Shown: positions 25,737 through 33,881 of the stretch, piece after piece | How the letters are laid out: each line of letters starts with the position of its first letter | Numbering within the stretch: the first letter of the stretch is position 1 | Assembly (NCBI GenBank): GCA_016704485.1 | Contig: JADJAA010000001.1 | Coordinates: 1,116,001-1,180,000, forward strand | From: Flavobacteriales bacterium | GTDB taxonomy: Bacteria > Bacteroidota > Bacteroidia > Flavobacteriales_F > PHOS-HE28 | DNA length: 64,000 bases | Direction of reading: 5' to 3' | Notes under the pieces: model-generated | Database searches by the model: none | The model's input: only the letters and a program-made list of their open reading frames with translations | Told to the model about the DNA's origin: nothing | Position numbers and translations under genes: made by a program

Positions 25737-27101
25737 ATGCGCGTGCTACCAAAACGGTTCCGGTCCTCCATGATCATCTTTCTCTTGCTGATCTTTGGCG
25801 TCCAGGTAGACATGGACCTTGGACTGTGGCGTGACCGCGATAGAGTTATCGAATGGGATGTGCATTCGTATTACGCATATCTACCAGCGTTATTCATCTA
25901 TGATGATATTCGCTTGGAACATGAATACCGATTCGACGACGATTACTTTTTATTCTGGCCTAATTATACAGCATCTGGAAAACCCATAATCAAAATGACC
26001 ATGGGCGTAGCTGTTTTTTACTCGCCTTTTTTCTTTGTTGGTCATCTTTTGGCAAAGGTCATGGGATACCCAGCGGACGGTTGGTCTCCACCCTACAAGA
26101 TCTTGTTATTGATCGGTGGACTTTGCTACTTTTTGATCGGACTGCTTGCCGTTCGTCGCATACTTGAACGAACAGGCTTTTCGGACACGGTTATTGCAAT
26201 TGTGATCCTTTTGGTCGGTGGCGGAACAAATCTGTTCTGTTATGCAACGCACTCTGGGACGATGTCACATGTTTACTCGTTCACATTGATCGCATTATTC
26301 ATGTTGATGACCCTTAAGTGGTACGACGGACCAACGTTCAGGACCAGTACGGTGCTTGGGCTCCTGGCTGGAGCCATCATTCTGATAAGGCCTACGAATG
26401 CCGTGATCCTCTTGCTTTTTTTCTTGATACGGACAACGGACCTTCGGTCGATGATCGAACGCCTGAAATTCTTCCTTGAGAAATGGCCGCTTATTGTATG
26501 GATGGCACTGTTGGCCTTCCTTATATGGATACCACAACTTGTTTATTGGAAGACCATAACAGGTCACTATTTCTTCAACCCCTACGTTGGTGAAGGGTTT
26601 TTTTTCGATCACCCACATGTTTTTGAAGGACTATTCAGTTTTCGAAAAGGATGGTATGTATATACTCCGATCATGTTCTTTGCTACGATCGGGATCATAC
26701 TATTACGCGGTCGACTTGAGGGGTACCGGAATGCTGTACTAGCTTCCCTCATTGTTGCCATTTATATAACTTTCTCCTGGTGGTGTTGGTGGTATGGGGG
26801 AAGTCTGGGGCAGCGTTGCATGATCGACCTTTATGCAATCATGAGCATTCCCTTGGCCGCTTTTGTAGCTTTAATTCTTACCCAGAACGTACGCATACGC
26901 GTTTTGTCAGCCTTGGTCGGAGCGTTCTTCATTTGGCTCAACGTTTTTCAAATTGAACAGTTCGAAAATGAAGCGTTGCATTACGATGCTATGACGATGC
27001 AGCTATACTTCAAACAATTCGGGAAGGTTACTCCGATCTCTGGGTCGGATGACCTTTTGTCTTACCCGGACTACGAACGCGCAAGGACCACAGGGCGTTG
27101 A
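25737..27101 (+). CDS. Multi-pass membrane protein, glycosyltransferase-like (paralog A)
   Basis: A 454-residue integral membrane protein with around ten hydrophobic segments. The first loop has VIEWDVHSYYAYLPALFIYD and the centre HSGTMSHVYSFTLIALFM. A late motif, WWCWWYGGSLGQRCMIDLYA, is shared with the convergent gene at 27237. The acidic first loop and overall layout suggest a GT-C-type glycosyltransferase, but no exact family is recognised. ATG 25737 is preferred to the TTG at 25701. It diverges from the fascin-domain gene with only about 85 bp between. Confidence 0.7.
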   Translation: MRVLPKRFRSSMIIFLLLIFGVQVDMDLGLWRDRDRVIEWDVHSYYAYLPALFIYDDIRLEHEYRFDDDYFLFWPNYTASGKPIIKMTMGVAVFYSPFFFVGHLLAKVMGYPADGWSPPYKILLLIGGLCYFLIGLLAVRRILERTGFSDTVIAIVILLVGGGTNLFCYATHSGTMSHVYSFTLIALFMLMTLKWYDGPTFRTSTVLGLLAGAIILIRPTNAVILLLFFLIRTTDLRSMIERLKFFLEKWPLIVWMALLAFLIWIPQLVYWKTITGHYFFNPYVGEGFFFDHPHVFEGLFSFRKGWYVYTPIMFFATIGIILLRGRLEGYRNAVLASLIVAIYITFSWWCWWYGGSLGQRCMIDLYAIMSIPLAAFVALILTQNVRIRVLSALVGAFFIWLNVFQIEQFENEALHYDAMTMQLYFKQFGKVTPISGSDDLLSYPDYERARTTGR

Positions 27102-27236
27102 TCGGTCGTTAACGTTAGGCTGCACACGACGTTGTAGTTCAAGTGGTCCTGTGGTTTGGTCTATGCTCTCCCTCGTAACTGAACTAAGAACAGCGTGTCA
27201 GCTTTGTTCGAATAGTGCTATTCCAAGGTTAGTTGA

Positions 27237-28544
27237 TCAACGACCGCCAAGAATGCCACTGACCTCCTTAAAGAAGAGTTGCCACGTCCAATCTTCTTTA
27301 GACCATTCCCAGTTGAAGCGTTCCATGAGTCCGAAATTCAGGAAGATCAGAAATGTGAGTAAGAACCCTGTAACGACACGCGTGGATATGGAACGTGTAA
27401 ATATCGAACGGAAGAGCCAAGCAAGCGGAATGGCCAACAAGGCGTAGAGGTCAACGAATCCGCGCCCACCGAAACTGGTGCCCAACCACCAACACCACCA
27501 TGCGCTGTACAGCAACCACGTGAACAGTAAGACCAGCAATATGCCGATCGCCACAGCAGAGCGACGCCATGCATGAACCAAAAGCGTGATAACAACCGGG
27601 ATCATCAACGGTGTATAGGTCAGCCAACCGTTTCGCACACTGGTCAATACGGACCAGGGTTCCATGGTCGTAAAGTCGAAATGCTCGTCCTTCATACCGT
27701 AGGTGAACGTTATCCAATCGCCCGTTATGTAATGCCAATACCAACTTTGCAGGACCCAGGGAATGATGGCCAGGACAACCCCCGTGATCAACGCAACCCG
27801 ATGTGCGATGACATTCCGCCACAGCGTGGTAAACCCATTGGGTCGGTTCAGCACAATGACCAAAGGGAAGATGAACGTAACGATGTTCAAGTGCCGAATA
27901 AGGACGAGCAATGAACCACCAAGAACAACTAGGAATACATGTATCCATCTCGATGGATGATCAGCTCCGTCCAATAGGCGCATTGAGCAGTAGCAAAACA
28001 ACCCCGCCAGGAAGAACGAATAAACGTGCGACATGTTGGGTTCATAGACGCTGTAGTAGAACAAGTTGGTCGCAGCGAACAGGGTGACCGCTGCTATCAA
28101 TGCGCTTTCCTCTGTGCTGTAGCGCTTGGCGATCCGGTAGGCCAATACGATCCCGGCTCCTGCATAGGTTGCGATCCCGATCAACTGCGCAACGCCATAG
28201 GGCGATGAAAAGCCATCGATCGGGTAAACGAATACTTCGGCACCAATCTGCCCGAGGAAAAAGAACGGAAGCTGTAGTACTGAAACGCCCAACGTGAATA
28301 TGCTGAGCCGCTTTCCATTCTCCATGTTGAAGCACCAATACATATGGTCAACACTTTGGTCGATGAAGACCGATGGTAGCCAATGGTAATAGCCCAATTG
28401 ATCGCCACCATGCCGAAGGAATTCGAACGGGTTAGCACTGAAGATGGCCCACCCCGATAGCAATGAAATGCTGAAAACCAGAAGGAACAAACTCCACTCA
28501 AGCAAATGGTCTTCGTTGACCCCTATTCCGGTTTTTTTGAACAC
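27237..28544 (-). CDS. Multi-pass membrane protein, glycosyltransferase-like (paralog B)
   Basis: A 435-residue paralog of the gene at 25737. Shared points are GYYHWLPSVFIDQS in the first loop, EPNMSHVYSFFLAGLF in the centre and WWCWWLGTSFGGRGFVDLYA near the end, in the same order. Around ten hydrophobic segments. The start is GTG at 28544; no better ATG is close. The two paralogs converge with 135 bp between their stop codons, which looks like an inverted duplication that has diverged. Confidence 0.7.
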   Translation of the reverse strand: MFKKTGIGVNEDHLLEWSLFLLVFSISLLSGWAIFSANPFEFLRHGGDQLGYYHWLPSVFIDQSVDHMYWCFNMENGKRLSIFTLGVSVLQLPFFFLGQIGAEVFVYPIDGFSSPYGVAQLIGIATYAGAGIVLAYRIAKRYSTEESALIAAVTLFAATNLFYYSVYEPNMSHVYSFFLAGLFCYCSMRLLDGADHPSRWIHVFLVVLGGSLLVLIRHLNIVTFIFPLVIVLNRPNGFTTLWRNVIAHRVALITGVVLAIIPWVLQSWYWHYITGDWITFTYGMKDEHFDFTTMEPWSVLTSVRNGWLTYTPLMIPVVITLLVHAWRRSAVAIGILLVLLFTWLLYSAWWCWWLGTSFGGRGFVDLYALLAIPLAWLFRSIFTRSISTRVVTGFLLTFLIFLNFGLMERFNWEWSKEDWTWQLFFKEVSGILGGR

Positions 28545-28627
28545 GCGGCCAAGGTAGCAGAGTTTCGGTATTGCACGTTAAATGCGATCGGGACCAGACA
28601 ATTTCCCCAATGCAAAAGGGATAATGA

Positions 28628-29356
28628 TCAGACCAGCGTGATCCGCTCCTCAGGTATCGGCTCCTTTCCGGTCAACCGCAAGAAAACCTGAGCGGTCGCT
28701 ACCACATCCTTTTTGCAATATGCAGCGATCCGTTCAAGCCCCTGCTCTTCGTAGTAAACCCGTGCGACATCAGCACCGGTGATATCGTCCTTTGGTGTTG
28801 AAATACCGAGAATATGGGTGAGCAACGCCAGTGAGGTATAGGCTTTCCGGTCGCCAAAGCTCCACAGGTTCATGGTATCCAATAAGCCGAGCTCCCACGG
28901 TTTTCTACCGGCAACATCGAGCAGTTTCGGTAGCTGGATCCGGTGTACGACACACCTGCGTGCGATGTACGGAAAGTCGAATTCTTTACCATTGTGGCCG
29001 CAGAGCCAATGGTCATCTGCGGAATAGTGCTTGTTCAACAGCTCAACGAACTTTCGTAGCACAACGGCTTCGTCATCATCCTGAAAGGAAGTGACGCGCA
29101 ATGAATAGCCGCTCTCGCTCTTCTGAACGCTTCCTACACCAATGCAAATGATCTTTCCGAATTCCGCTAGGATCCCTCCCTTCTCACTGTAGATCTCTTC
29201 AGCGGTTTTCTCATTCCGTTCTTGTTCGAAACGCGTTTTATCACTGAAGAGTTTTGCGCTGCTTGGGTTCAACTTGTTCCAGGAATATTCCTGAGGTACG
29301 GTCTCGATGTCCAGGAATAGGACCTTGCTCAGGTCGTTCGGTTTGTCCGGTCTCAT
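28628..29356 (-). CDS. Predicted 3'-5' exonuclease (PolB-like DEDDy ribonuclease H fold)
   Basis: A 242-residue exonuclease. The DEDDy residues are visible: the D-x-E pair in VLFLDIETVPQ, the second Asp in HNGKEFDFPYIARR, and the Y-x-x-x-D pair in AAYCKKDVVATAQVFL. The domain matches the group described as related to the exonuclease domain of PolB and stands alone with no polymerase. It is likely a DNA repair or end-processing enzyme; substrate not predictable. It ends 83 bp from the start of the membrane-protein gene at 28544. Confidence 0.85.
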   Translation of the reverse strand: MRPDKPNDLSKVLFLDIETVPQEYSWNKLNPSSAKLFSDKTRFEQERNEKTAEEIYSEKGGILAEFGKIICIGVGSVQKSESGYSLRVTSFQDDDEAVVLRKFVELLNKHYSADDHWLCGHNGKEFDFPYIARRCVVHRIQLPKLLDVAGRKPWELGLLDTMNLWSFGDRKAYTSLALLTHILGISTPKDDITGADVARVYYEEQGLERIAAYCKKDVVATAQVFLRLTGKEPIPEERITLV

Positions 29357-29518
29357 TGCGATTGATCAATAGACCAATGTACGGTTTTGGCTCGTTGAAA
29401 GGGATGGAGCGCAGATAACGCAGAAATAGTTGATCAGCGCCGATCGTCCTATTATTTTGAAAGCCGGTTGCTAGTAGATAGGAAAGACCGATAGTGATCG
29501 ATGCCGATCCTCCTATTT

Positions 29519-29923
29519 CTACTCGATCATCACGCCACGCTTCTCCATAAGCGGGATGGTGGTAAAATTGGTTTCCTCGATGCTGCCCGCCAAGAATATG
29601 TACTTCTTGTCGTAGATCACACCGTCCACATAATAGCTGAGCCAATACTGGTTGCTTAGCGCGAATACGTCTTCCACGATGCGTTCAATGCGGGCCCAAC
29701 TTTTTGGACCTAAATGCTCGAGCATGTGGCGTAGCTCACTGGTCTTGCGCGTTTCACCTTCCAGCTCGCCATACCCACGTGAACTGATCAGCACGGTATC
29801 CAATTCCCTATCCGTACGGTTGATCAAATACACGTACCACGCTTCTTCACCATCTTCATCGGGCTCGCGCACAACGGCCATAGCAACACCTTCGACCTTA
29901 GGTGGATGGATGTCTTTTCGCAT
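29519..29923 (-). CDS. Conserved hypothetical protein
   Basis: A 134-residue cytosolic protein without signal peptide or membrane segments. It looks like a compact alpha/beta fold: a strand pair around VAMAVVREPD and AWYVYLINRTDRELDTVLIS, a helix HMLEHLGPKSWARIERIVED, then more strands. It is in line with the serine hydrolase gene (3-bp gap), so the two are probably co-transcribed. I recall similar short proteins in Flavobacteriales but can give no function. Confidence 0.65.
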   Translation of the reverse strand: MRKDIHPPKVEGVAMAVVREPDEDGEEAWYVYLINRTDRELDTVLISSRGYGELEGETRKTSELRHMLEHLGPKSWARIERIVEDVFALSNQYWLSYYVDGVIYDKKYIFLAGSIEETNFTTIPLMEKRGVMIE

Positions 29924-29926
29924 GGA

Positions 29927-31093
29927 TCAACTTTTCCTCGCAGCCAATTCCCGTGCAATGGCTATCCATTGGTACACATCGTTCGGGTGACCTTCCGTAT
30001 TCACTTCCTCACGCTTCATGCCAGTACGTACGAATACGAGGTCCTCGTGTGGAATTACGACCACGTACTCACCGTGGAATCCACGACAATAGTGGATCGG
30101 ATGGCTGTCAACTTCTGCTAACCACCAGAAATAGCCGTAACGTTCATTGCGTTTGCCGTTGTCTTCCAGATCCGCCGGTGTAATGGACGCAAGCCAATAT
30201 TCGCGTGGTACGATCTGCTTCCCGTTCCACATGCCGCTATCCAAATAGAGCTGCCCGATCCTGCCGAAATCGCGCGCGGTGGCATATAAACAGCAGAACG
30301 CACGGAAGTCACCATCCTCACGGTCCTTACCCCAATACGCATCATGCTCACAACCCAATGGTCCCCATATTTTTTCACGAACGAGTACATCCAACGGTTG
30401 GCCGTAGGCCGCCTCCAACACCTCAGCCATGATCTGCGTGCTGCCACTGATGTAATCGAATTTCTGTCCCGGTTCGTCGCGACAAGGCTGCCCAAGGCTT
30501 ACCTCGCGAACATTGTACCCGTAGTAGCCTTTTGCATTATCGCTGAACGGGTTAGCACCGCTTTCGCTCCAATCCAGACCCGTGCTCATTGTAAGTAGGT
30601 TGTAGATCGAGATGTTAGCGTAACAACCCTCTTTGAACTCCGGTAAAAAATCACCGACCGGTTGGAACACGTTGTTGATCTTTCCTTCATCCATGGCTAT
30701 GCCAGTGAGCACACTGATGTAACTCTTTGCTACGCTGAAACTGTTACTCACGCTATCCGCATCCCAGCCGTTCCAGTATTGCTCGAAGATCAAACTGTCA
30801 TGTTGGAAAACCGCAAAACCTACCGAATACAGGTCCGTTAGTTCCTTCTCTTGCTCTGGCGTTAGTGCAAGCGTTCCGTAGCGCTCTCCTTGCGGCCATG
30901 GTTGTGGTGCTTGTGCAGGAATAGTGGAATAAGGAAAAAAATCGCGGTCATCGATCTCCGGAGAACCGCGTCCGATGAGATAGGTATAGCGCAAACCGCG
31001 GATCAGATGATCATTGCCCGTTGCATATGCAAGAACGATCAGTGCGCCAATAACAATAGCTACCCAAAGGAAGAAACGAAACAATATGCGCAT
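29927..31093 (-). CDS. Serine hydrolase, beta-lactamase class C / PBP4* type
   Basis: A 388-residue protein with an N-terminal membrane anchor (residues 3-22) and a periplasmic hydrolase domain. The S-x-x-K motif is SFSVAKSYIS and the domain continues with YNLLTMSTGLDWSESGANPF and YISGSTQIMAEVLEAAYGQP. Near the end, HCRGFHGEY-like residues replace the classical KTG, as in many esterase or peptidase members. It may cleave esters, D-peptides or cell-wall fragments. Probable operon with the 134-residue gene downstream. Confidence 0.85.
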   Translation of the reverse strand: MRILFRFFLWVAIVIGALIVLAYATGNDHLIRGLRYTYLIGRGSPEIDDRDFFPYSTIPAQAPQPWPQGERYGTLALTPEQEKELTDLYSVGFAVFQHDSLIFEQYWNGWDADSVSNSFSVAKSYISVLTGIAMDEGKINNVFQPVGDFLPEFKEGCYANISIYNLLTMSTGLDWSESGANPFSDNAKGYYGYNVREVSLGQPCRDEPGQKFDYISGSTQIMAEVLEAAYGQPLDVLVREKIWGPLGCEHDAYWGKDREDGDFRAFCCLYATARDFGRIGQLYLDSGMWNGKQIVPREYWLASITPADLEDNGKRNERYGYFWWLAEVDSHPIHYCRGFHGEYVVVIPHEDLVFVRTGMKREEVNTEGHPNDVYQWIAIARELAARKS

Positions 31094-31133
31094 GTGTTGG
31101 GGATTGCCGCCGAAGGTAATGTGTAGGCGTCGT

Positions 31134-31841
31134 TCAGTCAGTTACCAGCTCCACATCGAAGAGATCCGCCAATTCCAACTTCAATCGGTTCTTAACCGCT
31201 TCGATATCCAATAGGCCGCCAAGTTCTTTTGCCATACACGTTACGCCTTTATCGGCTATGCCGCACGGAACAATGTTTTCGTAGTAGCTCAGGTCCGTGT
31301 TCACATTGAATGCGAAACCATGCATGGTCACCCAGCGGCTGGCGCGTATGCCCAGTGCGCAGATCTTGCGTGCTTTCAAGGGCTCTTCCCAATCCAACCA
31401 TACGCCTGTTAGACCCTCAATTCGTCCTGCTTTTATCGAATACGCTTCTAACGTGCCGATCACGGCCTCTTCCAAGGTGCGTAAAAAACGATGAATATCC
31501 GTGAAATGATGGTCCATGTCGAAGATCGGATAACCGACGATCTGCCCCGGCCCATGATAAGTGATATCACCACCGCGATCAATTGGAAAAAACTCTACTC
31601 CCTTTTCGCGCAAGCCGGTTTCGTTCAAGAGCAAGTGGCTCTGCTTGCCGCTTTTCCCTAACGTGTATACGTGTGGATGCTCGCAGAAAAGCAGATGGTC
31701 CTGTGTTGCGATGTGTTCGTTTGCCGGCAATTTGCGGTTCGCGATCTTACGGTCGATGGTATCCTGGAATAGGCCCTTTTGAAACGCCCATGCATCCGCG
31801 TAAGGGATCAGGCCGAGGTCTTGGAAGTGGACTTTTCGCAT
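31134..31841 (-). CDS. lipB: Octanoyl-[ACP]-protein N-octanoyltransferase
   Basis: LipB moves octanoyl groups from acyl carrier protein to lipoyl domains of dehydrogenases. The 235-residue protein has RGGDITYHGPGQIVGYPI, the conserved Lys in KICALGIRASRWVTMHG and the catalytic Cys in NIVPCGIADKGVTCM. The ATG at 31841 gives the expected N-terminus (MRKVHFQDLGLIPYADAW); a longer in-frame start at 31943 would read into the inverted repeat. The 3' part of the preceding intergenic region carries repeats that could fold in the transcript. Confidence 0.95.
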   Translation of the reverse strand: MRKVHFQDLGLIPYADAWAFQKGLFQDTIDRKIANRKLPANEHIATQDHLLFCEHPHVYTLGKSGKQSHLLLNETGLREKGVEFFPIDRGGDITYHGPGQIVGYPIFDMDHHFTDIHRFLRTLEEAVIGTLEAYSIKAGRIEGLTGVWLDWEEPLKARKICALGIRASRWVTMHGFAFNVNTDLSYYENIVPCGIADKGVTCMAKELGGLLDIEAVKNRLKLELADLFDVELVTD

Positions 31842-31891
31842 TGGTGTATCGAACAGCAAAGGTGCAACGAACGAGTTAACTAGAGGTGTAT

Positions 31892-31916
31892 ACCGCAACG
31901 ACGCGACGACGCAACG
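31892..31916 (+). repeat. 25-bp inverted repeat, left arm
   Basis: Perfect reverse complement of 32042-32066. It is built of degenerate cgacgacg/caacg units. The arms are separated by 125 bp and lie between lipB and the SIS-domain gene. Confidence 0.85.
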
Positions 31917-32015
31917 CAGTGTGGTCGATCGGAAGATGATCACTCGGCAATGTCACTACAGTGCGTTTTACTCATTTGAATTCATGAACATTTGGAGCCA
32001 GGGGCCAAACGCAAA

Positions 32016-32029
32016 GCGACGACCCAACG
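32016..32029 (+). repeat. Third partial copy of the repeat unit
   Basis: gcgacgacccaacg matches 31903-31916 with one mismatch and is complementary, with one mismatch, to 32042-32055. A short hairpin with a 12-nt loop could therefore form in competition with the long-range stem. Confidence 0.65.
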
Positions 32030-32041
32030 TGTCTTGTATTA

Positions 32042-32066
32042 CGTTGCGTCGTCGCGTCGTTGCGGT
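32042..32066 (-). repeat. 25-bp inverted repeat, right arm
   Basis: Perfect reverse complement of 31892-31916, placed 12 bp downstream (in gene orientation) of the SIS-domain gene's stop codon. On the reverse-strand transcript this arm is made first. Confidence 0.85.
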
Positions 32067-32078
32067 TCAAATACTGCG

Positions 32079-33065
32079 TTACTTCACCTCCGCCAACTTC
32101 CCCTTCAGCATATTGATCACCGCGATCTCGCTTGGGTCAACACCTTTTTTCTGTGCCCAGTACAAACTCACCCAATCGCCGAGGTTGATCAGATACAACT
32201 GACGAGCGAATGATGTGTCGCCCTTGCTCCAGACCTCGAAGATGTTCGGTGTGTATTTCTCGAAGATGCTTTTGTTGATCTCCATGCGCATCTGTGTGCG
32301 TTCATGGTCTTCTTTATGACGGAAGATGACCACACCCAAACTCTTGTCGCCACCGGCCCATCCTACCAATTCATTGTGGTTCATTTCGGGAATGGCATGG
32401 TGCCAACACAGTTCTTTGCTGTTCTCGTTCACCTGCTGACGGAATCTGATGCTCACGGCCTCCGTATTGGCTTCGCTATAGATCACCAAGCGCTTACCCA
32501 CCAATTTTTCGGTGAGTTCCATTGCTGCTTTCTGGATGTGTGCTTTATCATCCTGCAACATGTTCGCAGCGGTGTTTATCGCACCCTCGAAACCATCGCC
32601 ACAGATCCCAAAATGATGCAACAAGAAGAATTGTTGGACCAACGAATATGCCAACATGGTGCGCGGTGGGTTCCCACCTGGAATAATGATATGGTCCAAG
32701 CCTTTTGCTTTGGCCATCTCCAACATGGCACCACCGCTGGTGACCACGCATACGCGAGCACCTTTGTTCAGGGCTTGTTCCATGGCGGCCAAGGTCTCTT
32801 CGGTATTGCCGCTATAACTGCAAGCGATCACCAAACTCTTGTGGTTCACATAACCCGGCAGGTAATAGTTGCTATACACTTCGATCGGGCACTTCGCTTC
32901 CTTGCTCAACAGTTGAGCTGCAATACGACCGCCAATTCCGCTGCCACCTAGACCGGTAACAACGACGTTGGAATATGGCCCTCCGGGTGCTTTGAGCTGA
33001 GCTTTACGGCCGATCTCAAGGGCCTCTTTCAATTGCTTAGGAAATGCGTCGATCAAGTTTTGCAT
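32079..33065 (-). CDS. SIS-domain phosphoglucose/phosphomannose isomerase
   Basis: A 328-residue enzyme of the bifunctional PGI/PMI family common in archaea and Bacteroidota. SIS motifs are VVTGLGGSGIGGRIAAQLL and ACSYSGNTEETLAAM, and the C-terminal catalytic region has MNHNELVGWAGG. It interconverts glucose-6-P or mannose-6-P with fructose-6-P, linking glycolysis to nucleotide-sugar supply, which could feed the glycosyltransferase island. Length is normal and the ATG is clear. Confidence 0.9.
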   Translation of the reverse strand: MQNLIDAFPKQLKEALEIGRKAQLKAPGGPYSNVVVTGLGGSGIGGRIAAQLLSKEAKCPIEVYSNYYLPGYVNHKSLVIACSYSGNTEETLAAMEQALNKGARVCVVTSGGAMLEMAKAKGLDHIIIPGGNPPRTMLAYSLVQQFFLLHHFGICGDGFEGAINTAANMLQDDKAHIQKAAMELTEKLVGKRLVIYSEANTEAVSIRFRQQVNENSKELCWHHAIPEMNHNELVGWAGGDKSLGVVIFRHKEDHERTQMRMEINKSIFEKYTPNIFEVWSKGDTSFARQLYLINLGDWVSLYWAQKKGVDPSEIAVINMLKGKLAEVK

Positions 33066-33123
33066 GTGGTGGTCTGGTCTTCTTTGGGGTCAAAAATACT
33101 CTGGTCATACGAAGTTGATGTGA

Positions 33124-33429
33124 TTAAGGTTTTCTTGACCCGCCAGTCCTATGGATGGGGTGGCGGCGACCATGGATTACACGCAGGACTCGGACCTCTG
33201 ATCGACCGACCTGGTAGATTATCACATACGGAAATTTTTTAACCGGAGCTTGTCGTAGGGTGCCTCGAATAATTGGAAACCCGCGTGGAAAGGTTCGAAT
33301 GCTGTCAAATGTTTCATCCAGTGTTTGCAAGAAAGGTGCGCCTAATCCAGGAGACTGGAGTTCATACCAAGCTTTGGCTTTTGCCATTTGTGACTCAGCA
33401 GTATCAGAGATCAGAAAGCGAATGATCAT
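33124..33429 (-). CDS. RelE/ParE-family toxin
   Basis: A 101-residue toxin of the ParE type. The N-terminal strand FLISDTAESQMAKAKAWYE is followed by PRGFPIIRGTLRQAPVKKFP and VIIYQVGRSEVRVLRVIHGR, the standard ParE fold. ParE proteins poison gyrase and RelE proteins cut mRNA; these features favour ParE but do not prove the target. Its start overlaps the antitoxin stop by ATGA, the usual coupled order of antitoxin first. Confidence 0.88.
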   Translation of the reverse strand: MIIRFLISDTAESQMAKAKAWYELQSPGLGAPFLQTLDETFDSIRTFPRGFPIIRGTLRQAPVKKFPYVIIYQVGRSEVRVLRVIHGRRHPIHRTGGSRKP

Positions 33430-33659
33430 TTTCGCAACTTCCCTTCTAACCGCTTTTTCACATCACTCCACGAATGGAGCTTTTCTTCACCACTGTTAAT
33501 ACGCGCTACTTGCTTTTCCAGGTCCTTGATCTCGCTTTCGGTAAAATGCAATGGAGGTACTCCAAGTAATGCATGCTCTACCAATTCCAAGGTCTTCGGA
33601 TCCGTTTCCGCGAGAAGCAGTTGAGCTAACTCAACTTTTTTATCCTGTAATTTACCCAT
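33426..33659 (-). CDS. Antitoxin of a ParE-type pair (addiction-module protein type)
   Basis: A 77-residue acidic helical protein starting at ATG 33659. It ends INSGEEKLHSWSDVKKRLEG, like the addiction-module antitoxin family in which a conserved W-x-x-V-K/R tail binds the toxin. A longer ORF back to 33875 would add residues overlapping the lysS leader and is rejected. It is coupled to the toxin by ATGA. Confidence 0.82.
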   Translation of the reverse strand: MGKLQDKKVELAQLLLAETDPKTLELVEHALLGVPPLHFTESEIKDLEKQVARINSGEEKLHSWSDVKKRLEGKLRK

Positions 33660-33881
33660 GACCGATAGCTTCAAAGATAGTAGGTGGATTTCGATATTTT
33701 GGAGCTGGAACTTAGGTGTAAAAATAAGGTCGTTCTTGATCGAACGGTGAAAACTTGGATCCGGTGTCCATTTAGATCTGGATCCACTAGGATGTTCAAG
33801 AAAGCAACACCATGTAGTGTACGATGGACCGGTGTTCATTGCATACCGGTATCTTCGCGGCCGCTGAATAAGCAATTCACT

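Noticed and set aside
31892..32066. CRISPR-like reading of the cgacgacg repeats
   Set aside because: Only three short copies in mixed orientation without regular spacers; it is an inverted-repeat structure.
32304..32951. Forward ORF of 215 codons within the SIS-domain gene
   Set aside because: Antisense shadow of a conserved isomerase gene; composition is not protein-like.
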